A DNA stretch of 64,000 nt, taken from positions 3,472,001 to 3,536,000 of the forward strand of contig NZ_JAPENY010000001.1 of NCBI RefSeq assembly GCF_026341825.1, given 5' to 3'. The notes under the pieces were generated by a model, which saw only the letters and a list, made by a program, of their open reading frames with translations, ran no database searches and was not told the origin of the DNA. This document shows positions 34,546-43,361 of this stretch, one piece after another. The translations under genes were made by a program, and so were the position numbers. This DNA comes from Streptomyces sp. NBC_00620 (GTDB lineage: Bacteria > Actinomycetota > Actinomycetes > Streptomycetales > Streptomycetaceae). The stretch's first letter is position 1; the number at the start of each line of letters is the position of its first letter.

Positions 34546-35559
34546 TCAGTCCCCCTCGTAGAACGCCCGCACGTGTGCGTGTGCCTCGTCCGGGGCTCCT
34601 ACGTGGTCCAGGCCCAGGAGTGCGGCGCCCAGTACCGGGCGGGCTGTGACGACCTGGGGGATCGCCTTGGGGGCGCGGGTGGCCAGTAGTTCGCTTATGC
34701 GGGTGTCGAGTTGGGGGTGGCGGGCGGCGAGGATGCTGCCGCCGAGTAGGACCGGGGTCGGTTCCTCGAGGAGGGAGAGGCGGGTCAGGGCGACCGTGGC
34801 CATGGCTACGACCTCGTCCGCGAGGCGGTCGACTATGGAGCGGGCGACCGGGTCGCCGTCCAGCGCGGTGGAGAAAAGGACCGGCGTCAGCTCGTGGCGC
34901 CGGGCATCGTCGAGGTGCTCCAGGTGGAGGGCCTCGATGAGGGCGTACATGGAGGTGAGGCCGAAGTGGCCGGGGAGGGTGCGGGCGAGGGCGGTGGGCC
35001 CGCCCCGGCCGTCCTCGGCGCGCGCGGCATGCCACAGGGCCTCCTCGGCGAGGCCCCAACCACCGCCCCAGTCCCCGGAGATACGCCCGATCGCGGGAAA
35101 GCGCGCGGTACGCCCGTCGGGCCGCATGCCGACGCAGTTGATACCGGCGCCGCAGACGACGGCGACCCCGCGCGGCTCGGCGATCCCGGCCCGCAGAATC
35201 GCGAAGGTGTCGTTGCGCACCTCCACACTCGCCCCCCACGCGCGCGCGTGCAGCGCGGCCGCCAACCGCTCCTCCTCGACGGGGAGATCGGCGTTGGCGA
35301 GGCAGGCGGCGACATGGGCGACGGAGCCGACGCCCGCTTCGGCGAAGGCCCGGCCGACGGTTTCGGCCAGCGAGTCCACCGCCACCTCGACCCCGACGAC
35401 GGGCGGCCGGAATCCACCGCCGCGCGCCGTGCCGGCCACCCGCCCGTCCGCGGCCAGCACGGCGACGTCGGTCTTGCTGTTCCCCGCGTCGATGGCCAGG
35501 ACCAGGGCCGCGGGGGAGGACCCGGCGGCCGTCCCGGCGCCGGATCCCGATGAGGTCAT
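34546..35559 (-). CDS. csnK: BadF/GlcNAc-kinase-type sugar kinase CsnK
   Basis: A 337-residue ATP-dependent kinase of the BadF/BcrA (N-acetylglucosamine kinase-like) family. Phosphate motif 1 is LAIDAGNSKTDVAVL (near 22), then CGAGINCVG and GRISGDWGGGWGLAEEAL, and LLGGSILAARH near the adenosine site. In the chitosan operon it is thought to phosphorylate glucosamine or its oligomers after uptake, making the substrate for the GH4 enzyme. The gene is last in the operon and overlaps csnH by ATGA. Confidence 0.88.
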   Translation of the reverse strand: MTSSGSGAGTAAGSSPAALVLAIDAGNSKTDVAVLAADGRVAGTARGGGFRPPVVGVEVAVDSLAETVGRAFAEAGVGSVAHVAACLANADLPVEEERLAAALHARAWGASVEVRNDTFAILRAGIAEPRGVAVVCGAGINCVGMRPDGRTARFPAIGRISGDWGGGWGLAEEALWHAARAEDGRGGPTALARTLPGHFGLTSMYALIEALHLEHLDDARRHELTPVLFSTALDGDPVARSIVDRLADEVVAMATVALTRLSLLEEPTPVLLGGSILAARHPQLDTRISELLATRAPKAIPQVVTARPVLGAALLGLDHVGAPDEAHAHVRAFYEGD

Positions 35560-36821
35560 GCCCACGCGAGGTGCTCCCGGTTGTGCGCGATCAGCTGGTC
35601 GGTGAGGGCGTCGGCGTACGCGTGCTGGCCGATGAGGGGGTGGGCGAGGAGCGCGCGGAACACGCGGTCGCGGCCGCCGTGCAGGGCAGCCTCCAGGGCC
35701 AGGTCCTCGTAGGCCGTGACATTCGCCATCAGGCCCGCGTACAGCGGGTCCACGGAGGGCACGGGCAACGGTGCAGGGCCCTGGGCGCCGATCGCGGCCT
35801 GTACCTCGATCACGGCGTCGTCCGGCAGGAAGGGCAGCGTCCCGTTGTTGTACGTGTTCACCACCTGGTAGGGGCTGCCGCCACCGCCGAGCAGCGACGC
35901 CGCGAGGTCCACGGCGGCCTCCGAGTAGTACGCGCCGCCGCGCCTGGCGAGCAGCTCCGGCTTCTCGTCCAGCGTCGGATCGCCGTACATCTCCAGCAAC
36001 TGCCGTTCCATCTCCGCCACTTCGGATGCCCGGGAGGGCTTGGTCCGCAGCTCCCGCACCACCTCGTCGTGCGCGTAGTAGTAGCGCAGGTAGTACGACG
36101 GGACGACGCCCAGCCGGTCGACGACGCTCCGTGGCAGGTGCAGGTCGTCGGCGATCGTGTCGCCGTGTTCGGCGATGAGCTTCGGCAGGACGTTCTCGCC
36201 CTCGGGACCGCCCAGGCGCACACCGGTTTCCCAGGTGAGGTGGTTGAGGCCCACATGGTCGAGGTGCACATCGGCGGGGGTGACCCCGAGCAGCGCGGCG
36301 AACTTCCGCTGGAAGCCGATCGCCACATTGCACAGTCCGACGGTCTTGTGGCCGGCCTGGAGCAGCGCGCGCGTCACGATCCCGACCGGGTTCGTGAAGT
36401 CGATGATCCAGGCGTCCGGGTTCGTGCGGCGGACGCGCTCCGCGATGTCGAGGACCACGGGCACCGTGCGCAGCGCCTTGGCGAGGCCGCCCGCGCCGGT
36501 CGTCTCCTGCCCGACGCAGCCGCACTCCAGCGGCCAGGTCTCGTCCTCGTTGCGTGCCGCCTGTCCGCCGACGCGCAGTTGGAGCAGTACGGCGTCCGCG
36601 CCCTCGACCCCCGCGTCCAGATCGGCGGTCGTGACGATCCGGCCGGGGTGCCCCTGCCGCGCGAAGATCCGCCGGGCGAGGCCGCCCACCAGCTCCAGGC
36701 GCTCCGCCGCCGGGTCGACGAGCACCAGCTCCTCGATGGGCAGGGTGTCCCTCAACCGGGCGAAGCCGTCGATGAGTTCGGGGGTGTAGGTCGACCCTCC
36801 GCCGACCACGGTGAGTTTCAT
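35556..36821 (-). CDS. csnH: GH4-family glycosidase CsnH
   Basis: A 421-residue NAD- and Mn-dependent family 4 glycosidase, the group of 6-phospho-beta-glucosidases. It begins with the nucleotide motif VVGGGSTYTPELI, then DFTNPVGI, the metal Cys in GLCNVAIG and the metal His in HVGLNHLTWE, and VVNTYNNGTLPFLP further on. GH4 enzymes cleave by transient oxidation at C3. It presumably splits phosphorylated glucosamine oligomers. It starts at ATG 36821, 5 bases after the permease gene. Confidence 0.92.
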   Translation of the reverse strand: MKLTVVGGGSTYTPELIDGFARLRDTLPIEELVLVDPAAERLELVGGLARRIFARQGHPGRIVTTADLDAGVEGADAVLLQLRVGGQAARNEDETWPLECGCVGQETTGAGGLAKALRTVPVVLDIAERVRRTNPDAWIIDFTNPVGIVTRALLQAGHKTVGLCNVAIGFQRKFAALLGVTPADVHLDHVGLNHLTWETGVRLGGPEGENVLPKLIAEHGDTIADDLHLPRSVVDRLGVVPSYYLRYYYAHDEVVRELRTKPSRASEVAEMERQLLEMYGDPTLDEKPELLARRGGAYYSEAAVDLAASLLGGGGSPYQVVNTYNNGTLPFLPDDAVIEVQAAIGAQGPAPLPVPSVDPLYAGLMANVTAYEDLALEAALHGGRDRVFRALLAHPLIGQHAYADALTDQLIAHNREHLAWA

Positions 36822-36826
36822 ACGTG

Positions 36827-37720
36827 TCAACCCTTCACTCCGGTGAGCGTGACACCCTCGACGAACGCCTTCTGCGCGAAGAAGAACACGAGGATCACGG
36901 GGGCCATGACCAGCACGGTCGCGGCCATGGTGAGGTTCCAGTCGGTGTGGTGCATTCCCTTGAACGACTCCAGGCCGTAGCTGAGGGTCCAGGCGCCCGG
37001 GTTCTCCGACGCGTAGATCTGCGGGCCGAAGTAGTCGTTCCACGCGTAGAAGAACTGGAACAGGGCTACGGCCGCGATCCCCGGCTTCGCCATGGGGAGG
37101 ACTACCTTCAGCAGGGTTCTCAGGTCCCCGCAGCCGTCCACCTTCGCCGCGTCCAGGTACTCGTTCGGGATCGTCATCAGGAACTGCCGCAGCAGGAAGA
37201 TCGAGAACGCGTCTCCGAACGCCATCGGGATGATCAACGGCCACAGCGTGCCCGACAGATCCAACTGCTTCGCCCAGAACAGGTACATCGGGATGATGAC
37301 CACCTGCGGCGGCAGCATCATCATCGAGATCACCAGCATCAGGGACAGATTCCGGCCCCGGAAGCGGAACTTGGCGAGCGCGTACGCCACCGGGATCGAC
37401 GAGACGACGCTGAGGACCGTGCCGAGACCGGCGTAGATCAGCGTGTTCTTCCACCAGGTGAGGAAGCCTGGCGTGTCGAAGACCTTCTTGTAGTTGGCCC
37501 ACTCCCAGGTGTGCGGGATCAGGTCGCGGCTGAGGGCCTGCGAGTCACTCATCAGCGAGGTCAGGAACACGAACACGAAGGGGAGCGTGAAGAAGAGGGC
37601 GGCCGCGACCCCGAGGGAGTGGACCGCGATCCACTCCAGGAGTGCCTTGCGGCGGGCGGTGCGTTCGGCGGGTGAGGCCGGGGTCTTCAACTCCACCGGC
37701 CTGTCCAGTACTTGGGTCAT
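36827..37720 (-). CDS. csnG: Sugar ABC transporter permease CsnG
   Basis: A 297-residue inner-membrane permease of the CUT1 MalG type with six helices. The ATPase-contact loop is EYLDAAKVDGCGDLRTLLKVVLPMAKPGI (near residues 195-223). It pairs with CsnF; the operon has no ATPase gene, so a shared MsiK-type ATPase, as for other Streptomyces sugar importers, must power it. ATG 37720 follows AGGTGA at eight bases; GTG 37732 would overlap csnF. Confidence 0.9.
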   Translation of the reverse strand: MTQVLDRPVELKTPASPAERTARRKALLEWIAVHSLGVAAALFFTLPFVFVFLTSLMSDSQALSRDLIPHTWEWANYKKVFDTPGFLTWWKNTLIYAGLGTVLSVVSSIPVAYALAKFRFRGRNLSLMLVISMMMLPPQVVIIPMYLFWAKQLDLSGTLWPLIIPMAFGDAFSIFLLRQFLMTIPNEYLDAAKVDGCGDLRTLLKVVLPMAKPGIAAVALFQFFYAWNDYFGPQIYASENPGAWTLSYGLESFKGMHHTDWNLTMAATVLVMAPVILVFFFAQKAFVEGVTLTGVKG

Positions 37721-37724
37721 GAGG

Positions 37725-38666
37725 TCAGTCACCTGCCTGGATGAGACCGCCCCGGCGCCGCATCAGGAACGCGGTGAACGCCATCGACAGCACGAAGAGC
37801 ACCAGGGCGACGACGCATGCCGAGCCGTAGTCGAAGCGCTGGAAGCCGAGGTTGTAGACGAGTTGGGGGAGGGTGAGCGTGGACTTCTCCGGATAACCGG
37901 GCTCGAACTGCGTGCCCGCGCCCTGGATCACGCCCGAGGCGACCTTCCCGGCGATGAGTGGCTGTGTGTAGAACTGCATCGCCTGGATCACACCGGTGAC
38001 GACCGCGAACATCACGATCGGCGAGATGTTCGGCAGCGTGACGAAGCGGAAGCGCTGCCACGCCGACGCGCCGTCCAACTCCGCCGCCTCGTACTGCTCT
38101 TTCGGTACGTCGAGCAGCGCGGCCATGAAGATGACCATCAGGTCGCCGATGCCCCAGAGGGCCAGCAGGGTGAGCGCCGGCTTCGACCAGGTGGGGTCGT
38201 TGAACCAGCCGGGCGCCGGGATGCCGATCTTCTCCAGCATCGAATTGACCGGGCCCGTACCGGGGTTGAGGAGGAACGCGAACGCCATCGTCGCGGCGAC
38301 CGGCGGGGCGAGGTAGGGCAGGTAGAAGAGGGTGCGGAAGACGCCCGTACCCGTCTTGATCTTCGTGATGAGCATGCCGATACCGAGGCCGAACAGGACC
38401 CGGAGGCTCACCATGATGACGACCAGCCACAGGGTGTTGCGCAGGGCGGGCCAGAAGTAGGGGTAACTCTCGAAGACGTACGTCCAGTTCTTCGTTCCGA
38501 CCCACGTCGGCGGCTTGAAGCCGTCGTAGTGCATGAACGAGAAGTAGATCGTCGAGATCATCGGGTACGCGAAGAAGACCGCGAAGCCGATCAGCCAGGG
38601 CGACATGAAGGCGAACGTCCGAAGCGCCGACCTGCGGCGCTTCGACGCCAACGTGATGGTGCTCAT
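37725..38666 (-). CDS. csnF: Sugar ABC transporter permease CsnF
   Basis: A 313-residue permease of the CUT1 MalF type with six helices, beginning FMSPWLIGFAVFFAYPMISTIYFSF. The contact loop is EQYEAAELDGASAWQRFRFVTLPNISPIV. It works with CsnG and the binding protein CsnE to import chitosan oligosaccharides. ATG 38666 lies 2 bases beyond the csnE stop, and a GTG at 38672 would overlap it. Confidence 0.9.
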   Translation of the reverse strand: MSTITLASKRRRSALRTFAFMSPWLIGFAVFFAYPMISTIYFSFMHYDGFKPPTWVGTKNWTYVFESYPYFWPALRNTLWLVVIMVSLRVLFGLGIGMLITKIKTGTGVFRTLFYLPYLAPPVAATMAFAFLLNPGTGPVNSMLEKIGIPAPGWFNDPTWSKPALTLLALWGIGDLMVIFMAALLDVPKEQYEAAELDGASAWQRFRFVTLPNISPIVMFAVVTGVIQAMQFYTQPLIAGKVASGVIQGAGTQFEPGYPEKSTLTLPQLVYNLGFQRFDYGSACVVALVLFVLSMAFTAFLMRRRGGLIQAGD

Positions 38667-38668
38667 CG

Positions 38669-40006
38669 TCACTTCGCCTGCGCGATGTCCGTGTCGATCT
38701 GCTTGGCCGTGTCCTCAAGGCCCTTCTGCAGGTCGGTGGCCTTGCCGCTCTCGTACTCGTAGCCGAAATTCTGGAGAGTGGCGAGGTAGACGCCGCCGTT
38801 GATCGACGCGGGGGACGTGGTCGAGTTCGGGTTCGCGGCGATGTCGAGGAACGTCTTGAAGCGCGGGTCGTACTTCAGCTTCGGGGACTTGAGGGCGGCC
38901 AGCGTGGACGGCACGTTGTGGATGGCGTTGGAGAAGCCGACCACCGCGTCGGTGTCCGTGGTCATGTACTTCACCAACTCCCAGGCCGCGTTCTGCTTCT
39001 GGCTGGTGGCGGCGATGCCGGCGATGGTGCCGGTGATGTAGCCCTTGCCGTACTGGTCGGCCTGGTCGTCGGGGACGGGCAGCGGGGCGACGCCGATCTC
39101 GAAGTCGGTCTTGGCGTCGACGGCCATGCCCAGGCGCCACTCACCGTCGAGCTGCATCGCCACCTGGCCGGTCTGGAAGGGGTGCTTGGGGCCCCACTCG
39201 TCGCCGAGGGTGGCGCGGAAGGTCTCCAGCTTCTTGTAGCCGCCGAGTTCGTCGACCAGCTTCTTCTGGACCGTGAAACCGGCGGTGACGGCCGGGTCCG
39301 TCGCGATGGTCGACTTGCCGTCCTTGTCGAAGTACGTCGGCGAGAACTGACCGAGGTAGTGCTCGGTGGTGGACTCCCAGCCGTGGTAGTTCGGCATGAA
39401 GCCGAGCTGCTTGTACGTGTTCCCCTGAGTGATCGTCAACTTCTTGGCGTCGGCCTGGAATTCGGACCAGGTCTTCGGCGGGCTGGTGATGCCCGCCTTC
39501 TCGAACGCCGTCTTGTTGTAGTAGAGGCCGTACGCGTCGCCCAGCAGCGGCACGGAGCACCGGTTGCCGTCGAACTGGGTGTACTCGTTCATCGCCGCCG
39601 GGAAGGTCGTCTCAGGGTCGATGCCCGACTTCTCGAAGAGCGGGTTGAGGTCGACGAGCGCGTCCGACGAGCAGAACTTGCCGACGTTGTTGGTGGTGAA
39701 CGACGAGATCACGTCGGGCGCCTTCGAACCGCCCGCGCGCAGCGCCTGGTTGATCTTGTCGTCGGTCATGTTGCCGACGATTTTCACGTGGATGTTGGGG
39801 TGCGCCTTCTCGAACCCCGCGACCAGGGACTTCACGGCGGCGACCTCGCCGGGCGCGCTCCAGGCGTGCCAGAAGTTGATCGTCGTCTCCTTCGACGCGT
39901 CGTCGTCCGCGCCGGATTCGGTCTGGCCGGTACAGGCGGAGGTGAGGAGGGCTATGGAGGCGGAGGCGGCGAGCGCGACCGCCGCTTTGCGGGACATTCC
40001 GGGCAT
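38669..40006 (-). CDS. csnE: Sugar-binding lipoprotein CsnE
   Basis: A 445-residue extracellular solute-binding protein of family 1. The lipobox LTSAC sets the lipidated Cys near residue 25, so it is held on the outer face of the membrane. Conserved parts include INFWHAWSAPGE, the binding-cleft segment YGLYYNKTAFEKAGI and TWSEFQADAKKLT. It captures chitosan-derived oligomers for CsnFG. ATG 40006 follows AGGGAGA. The 50-base gap after csnR suggests that the genes are one transcript. Confidence 0.92.
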   Translation of the reverse strand: MPGMSRKAAVALAASASIALLTSACTGQTESGADDDASKETTINFWHAWSAPGEVAAVKSLVAGFEKAHPNIHVKIVGNMTDDKINQALRAGGSKAPDVISSFTTNNVGKFCSSDALVDLNPLFEKSGIDPETTFPAAMNEYTQFDGNRCSVPLLGDAYGLYYNKTAFEKAGITSPPKTWSEFQADAKKLTITQGNTYKQLGFMPNYHGWESTTEHYLGQFSPTYFDKDGKSTIATDPAVTAGFTVQKKLVDELGGYKKLETFRATLGDEWGPKHPFQTGQVAMQLDGEWRLGMAVDAKTDFEIGVAPLPVPDDQADQYGKGYITGTIAGIAATSQKQNAAWELVKYMTTDTDAVVGFSNAIHNVPSTLAALKSPKLKYDPRFKTFLDIAANPNSTTSPASINGGVYLATLQNFGYEYESGKATDLQKGLEDTAKQIDTDIAQAK

Positions 40007-40058
40007 GACGGGGTCTCCCTAGGGCAGGGTGAAGGTGTTCGCGGAAGGGACTTGCGGT

Positions 40059-41270
40059 TCAGCGGGAGGTGTCGAAGACCTCGTCGCGGGTGGCCGCCAG
40101 GGCGCTCTCCAACGCGCCGCGCAGCACGGGGTGTTCGTGTACGTCGCCGATCACGAGGCGTGGCCGGGACGCGGCCAGCTCCTCCAGCTCGGCCTGGACC
40201 AGGGCGCGCAGCGGTTCGCCGCCCGCGGTGAGGGAGGCGCCGCTGAGCACGACGAGCTCGGGGTCGAGCACGGAGACGAGCGAGGCCAGACCGGTGGCGA
40301 GCCCGGTCGCGTACGTCTTGAGGAGCTGCCGGTGGGGGCCCTCGTTGTGGGAGGCGGCCTGTTTGACGAGGGCGGCGGCGGCCTCGGCGTACGGACCGCC
40401 GGGGACGGGCCGGATACCCAGCTCGCGCGCCAGCTTGGGGATGGCCTGCGAACCGGCCAGCTCCTGGTAGCCACCGCTGTTGGCCTTGGTCACCTGGCGC
40501 ACGAGCGGCGCGCCCGGCACCGGCAGGAAGCCGACCTCGCCCGCACCGCCGGTCCAGCCGCGGTGCAGTCGCCCGCCGAGGACGAGCGCGGCACCGAGGC
40601 CGCCCTCGTTCCACAGCAGTACGAAGTCGTCGTGCCCTTGGGCGGCGCCCAGTCGCTGCTCGGCGATGGCGACGAGGTTGACGTCGTTCTCGTACTCGAC
40701 CGGCATGGGTAGCGCGGCGGCGAGTTCGTCGAGGAGGCTCGGGGTGTGCCAGCCGGGAAGGTGCGATGCGTAACGCAGCCGCCCGGTGTTGGGGTCGAAG
40801 GCGCCGGGCGTTCCGATGACGAGCCGGTGGATGTCGTCGGGGGCCAGCCCCGCCTCCTTGACCGCGCCGTCGAGGGCGTCGGTGACCTGGCGTACGACGG
40901 GCTCGGCGGGGCGCCGGCCGGGTGTGGGCAGCTCGTACTCGCCCACCGTCCGCCCGGTCACGTCCGCGACGGCGGCGAGGATGCGCTCGGGGGTGACGTC
41001 CAGGCCCGCCGCGTAGGCAGCGCCCGGATTGACCACGTACAACTGGGCGTTGGGGCCCGGTCGCCCCTCGCTGGTCCCGGTGGCGATCACCAGGCCGGCC
41101 GCCTCGAGGCGGGCCAGGAGTTGCGAGGCGGTCGGCTTCGAGAGGCCGGTGAGCTTGCCGATCCTGGTCCGGGTCAGCGGGCCGTGTGCGAGCAGCAGGT
41201 CCAGGGCGGCGCGGTCGTTCATGGCGCGCAGGACGCGTGGAGTGCCCGGCGTACCGGCGGATCCTGCCAT
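40059..41270 (-). CDS. csnR: ROK-family repressor CsnR
   Basis: A 403-residue regulator. The winged helix lies at residues 18-75 (LTRTRIGKLTGLSKPTASQLLARLEAAGLV), then a ROK sugar-binding domain with EYENDVNLVAIAEQRLGAA, GGLGAALVLGGRLHRG and GGAGEVGFLP. The CxCGxxGCxE zinc motif of catalytic ROK kinases is missing, as expected for a repressor. In S. coelicolor and S. lividans CsnR represses this operon and chitosanase genes until chitosan fragments appear. Its palindromic site lies about 75 bases upstream of ATG 41270. The name rests on gene order. Confidence 0.88.
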   Translation of the reverse strand: MAGSAGTPGTPRVLRAMNDRAALDLLLAHGPLTRTRIGKLTGLSKPTASQLLARLEAAGLVIATGTSEGRPGPNAQLYVVNPGAAYAAGLDVTPERILAAVADVTGRTVGEYELPTPGRRPAEPVVRQVTDALDGAVKEAGLAPDDIHRLVIGTPGAFDPNTGRLRYASHLPGWHTPSLLDELAAALPMPVEYENDVNLVAIAEQRLGAAQGHDDFVLLWNEGGLGAALVLGGRLHRGWTGGAGEVGFLPVPGAPLVRQVTKANSGGYQELAGSQAIPKLARELGIRPVPGGPYAEAAAALVKQAASHNEGPHRQLLKTYATGLATGLASLVSVLDPELVVLSGASLTAGGEPLRALVQAELEELAASRPRLVIGDVHEHPVLRGALESALAATRDEVFDTSR

Positions 41271-41341
41271 GTGTGCGACACCTGCCTCTCGACCGCCCAG
41301 CTTTTCAGTGATCGCGGGCGGAAGTCCACCGCTTGATCACT

Positions 41342-41360
41342 GTTAGGAAAGTTTCCTATT
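41342..41360. promoter_or_regulatory. CsnR/ROK operator
   Basis: TAGGAAAGTTTCCTA (41344-41358) is a near-perfect palindrome within GTTAGGAAAGTTTCCTATT. This AGGAAA-n-TTTCCT form is the known ROK-repressor box type. It lies upstream of csnR in its promoter region. Confidence 0.8.
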
Positions 41361-41405
41361 CGGTGGGAGGAACGTAGAACGGCGGCCAAGGGGGCGTCAA
41401 TAGAA

Positions 41406-41446
41406 ACCGCCCCCGAGGCAACAGACTCGTTACCTGCGGGGGCGGT
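41406..41446 (-). terminator. Hairpin after the secreted-protein gene
   Basis: ACCGCCCCCG (41406-41415) and CGGGGGCGGT (41437-41446) form a 10-bp stem with a 21-base loop, downstream of the gene ending at 41485 on the minus strand. Confidence 0.6.
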
Positions 41447-41469
41447 GAGGTGGGCGCCGGGACGCTCGC

Positions 41470-41495
41470 CGTTACTTCACGTCGTTACTTCACGT
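41470..41495 (-). repeat. Tandem 13-bp duplication over a stop codon
   Basis: CGTTACTTCACGT is present at 41470-41482 and again, identical and adjacent, at 41483-41495. It duplicates the last codons and the TAA stop of the secreted protein, so a second stop motif follows the first. Confidence 0.85.
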
Positions 41496-42318
41496 CGACG
41501 TAGTCACCGGCGGCGGACTTGGCGCCGGTCGTGGTCGTGCCCGCGAACGTGTAGCGGTAGTAGCCGTCGGCGGAGGCCTTGACGGTGGTGGAGAGGGCGC
41601 CGGACGTGCCGGACTTCACCGTCTTCACGTTCTTGTACGTGCTGCTGGACTTGGCCCGGAACTGGAGGGTCACCGACTGGCCGGTGTAGCCGGAGTACTT
41701 GCTGGTCTCCCAGTTGGCGCGGGTCAGGGCGCCCTTGACGGTGAGGGTGGCGCCCTTCTTCACCGGCTCGGGGGTGGCGTTGGTGGTGAGCTTGGCGGCG
41801 CGCTTGATCTGCGCGGTGCCGAGACCGCCCCACGCGTCGTAGCCGTACTCGAAGCTGACGTGGCCGTCGGAGTCGTCGCTGTCCTCGGCGATGTGACCGT
41901 AGAAGCCGGCGGCCTTCCAGGTGGTCGCGTCCGCGGCCTCGAACAGGTAGTCGTACGGGTCGAGGGCGATCGTCTCCTTGCAGGACTCGGTCACCGTCGT
42001 GGCGGTCGTGGCGGTCGCGGTGCAGACGGGCGCCGCGTCGTTCTCGATCGTGTTCTCGGGCGTCGCGAGCGAACCGCGGTAGAGCATGATGCCCGCGGCG
42101 TTGTTCTTGTAGTCGATCACGAGGTCTGCCGGGCGGGTCAGCGTGTACGTGACCGGGATCTTCACCGTGGCGGTGGTGCCGACGACGATCGCCTTGCCGC
42201 CGTTGACCACCACGCCGGAGAAGGAGAGGTCCGGAGTGGCGGCCGACGCGGTCGGCACAGCCAGGGCGGACAGAGCCAGAGCACCGCACACAGCGGTGCC
42301 TATGGCGAACTTGCGCAT
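41485..42318 (-). CDS. Secreted beta-rich protein of unknown function
   Basis: A 277-residue exported protein: the signal peptide ends at TASA-ATPDL (near residue 27). The mature part appears as two beta-sandwich-like modules, residues about 30-185 and 190-277. The second (AKLTTNATPEPVKKGATLTVKGALTRANW to YYRYTFAGT) resembles Ig-like repeats of secreted Streptomyces proteins. Two Cys (CTATAT and ESCKE) probably form a disulfide. There is no sorting signal or membrane anchor. It is a single gene, with a 13-bp duplication across its stop codon. Its function is unknown. Confidence 0.82.
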   Translation of the reverse strand: MRKFAIGTAVCGALALSALAVPTASAATPDLSFSGVVVNGGKAIVVGTTATVKIPVTYTLTRPADLVIDYKNNAAGIMLYRGSLATPENTIENDAAPVCTATATTATTVTESCKETIALDPYDYLFEAADATTWKAAGFYGHIAEDSDDSDGHVSFEYGYDAWGGLGTAQIKRAAKLTTNATPEPVKKGATLTVKGALTRANWETSKYSGYTGQSVTLQFRAKSSSTYKNVKTVKSGTSGALSTTVKASADGYYRYTFAGTTTTGAKSAAGDYVDVK

Positions 42319-42716
42319 GGATTCCCCACATTCGAAGCGGGCCCCTGGGCGTTGAGCTCCAGAACAAGGGCCCGCTGTTGGGGTGACAGTAGAGGGCCGC
42401 GGAGGTGACGGGAATGCGGGGGGTATGTGAAGGAGATTAATTTCGTGCCGGCCGTAGACCTGGCTTCGACCCGGAGTCGGCCTCGAGTCGTCGGCGGATC
42501 CGTAGCGCGTTCTACACGTGTCACGTGTTCATTACAATCAACGGATGCCCAGGTGGGGCGGGTTCCGGGGTACTTGGCGGGGGATTTGCCCTTTTGGGGA
42601 GGGCGTATTTGTCGCGTCTTCAGGTATGCGGAATCCGCTGCGCGGCCGTCTTCACAGGTTCCTGCCCAATGATCCCGCCGCATGAGGGTGAACCGTTCGT
42701 CCCGGGGAGGCGACTC
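42319..42716. other. Long intergenic region with a probable promoter
   Basis: About 400 bases between divergent genes. TACAAT at 42533-42538 is a good -10 box for the rightward operon. Just upstream, ACACGTGT and CACGTGTT overlap (42514-42529), a possible operator. The leader to GTG 42717 would be about 170 bases. No gene with a convincing start was seen here. Confidence 0.5.
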
Positions 42717-43361
42717 GTGAGGCTGTTGATGGCGTGCTGGCGGTCGGCCGCGGCACGGTGCACCCCGGTGATGTGCGTGAAACTGGTCCTCGGCCTCTGG
42801 CAGGACGGCTTCACATGGGGAACCGTGAGCCAGGAATTGGTCTCCAGCGTCCTGGTGTGGGGAGCCGTGAGTCTCGTATGGGCGGCCGTCGGGTGCCTGA
42901 GGCTGGCGAAACTGGCACGCGGCGCCGGTGTGGAACTCTCCGTGCGGGCCCTGGACGAGAGGCAGATCCACTCGCTTCGTACGGTGGGCGTCTCCGACGG
43001 GTGGAAGGAGCGGGTCCGCGGTGAACTGACGGCCTCCGACCGGGTGTTCCTCGTCGCCGAGAGGGGCCGCGAGGAGATCAGGTTCCGCTGGCGCCCCGGG
43101 CGCGTGGACCTGTCCGTCTGGGGATCGCTGGCCTTCGACGCGCACTCCGGGACCGTCCTGCTCGACATCCGGAACGGAGAGGGCAACTCGGGGGTGGCGG
43201 GACTGCGGAAGGGCGCTTCCTTCGTCGCGGTGTGCCAGATAGCGCGGGTTGTGGCGTCGGCCGGCGTCGAGGGTGACAGGGCGCGGAAGCGCGGGGGCGG
43301 CCCGGCGATGGCACCGGCCGGCGGCAGAGGGGCGGATCGCGAATGGTCTCCGACGGGATGA
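42717..43361 (+). CDS. Membrane protein of unknown function
   Basis: A 214-residue protein, not recognised. The N-terminal third has two hydrophobic segments with several Cys (ACWRSAAARCTPVMCVKLVLG and VLVWGAVSLVWAAVGCLRL). The remaining 150 residues are a soluble domain with beta-strands (DRVFLVAERGREEIRFRWRPG, TVLLDIRN) that ends in a basic tail. GTG 42717 has an excellent GGGAGG site at six bases; ATG 42669 has none. It overlaps the next gene by 19 bases, first of a run of small unrecognised genes. Confidence 0.7.
   Translation: MRLLMACWRSAAARCTPVMCVKLVLGLWQDGFTWGTVSQELVSSVLVWGAVSLVWAAVGCLRLAKLARGAGVELSVRALDERQIHSLRTVGVSDGWKERVRGELTASDRVFLVAERGREEIRFRWRPGRVDLSVWGSLAFDAHSGTVLLDIRNGEGNSGVAGLRKGASFVAVCQIARVVASAGVEGDRARKRGGGPAMAPAGGRGADREWSPTG

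Noticed and set aside
42514..42529. A gamma-butyrolactone receptor box
   Set aside because: The overlapping CACGTG-like palindromes are too short, and no receptor gene is near; noted only as a possible operator.
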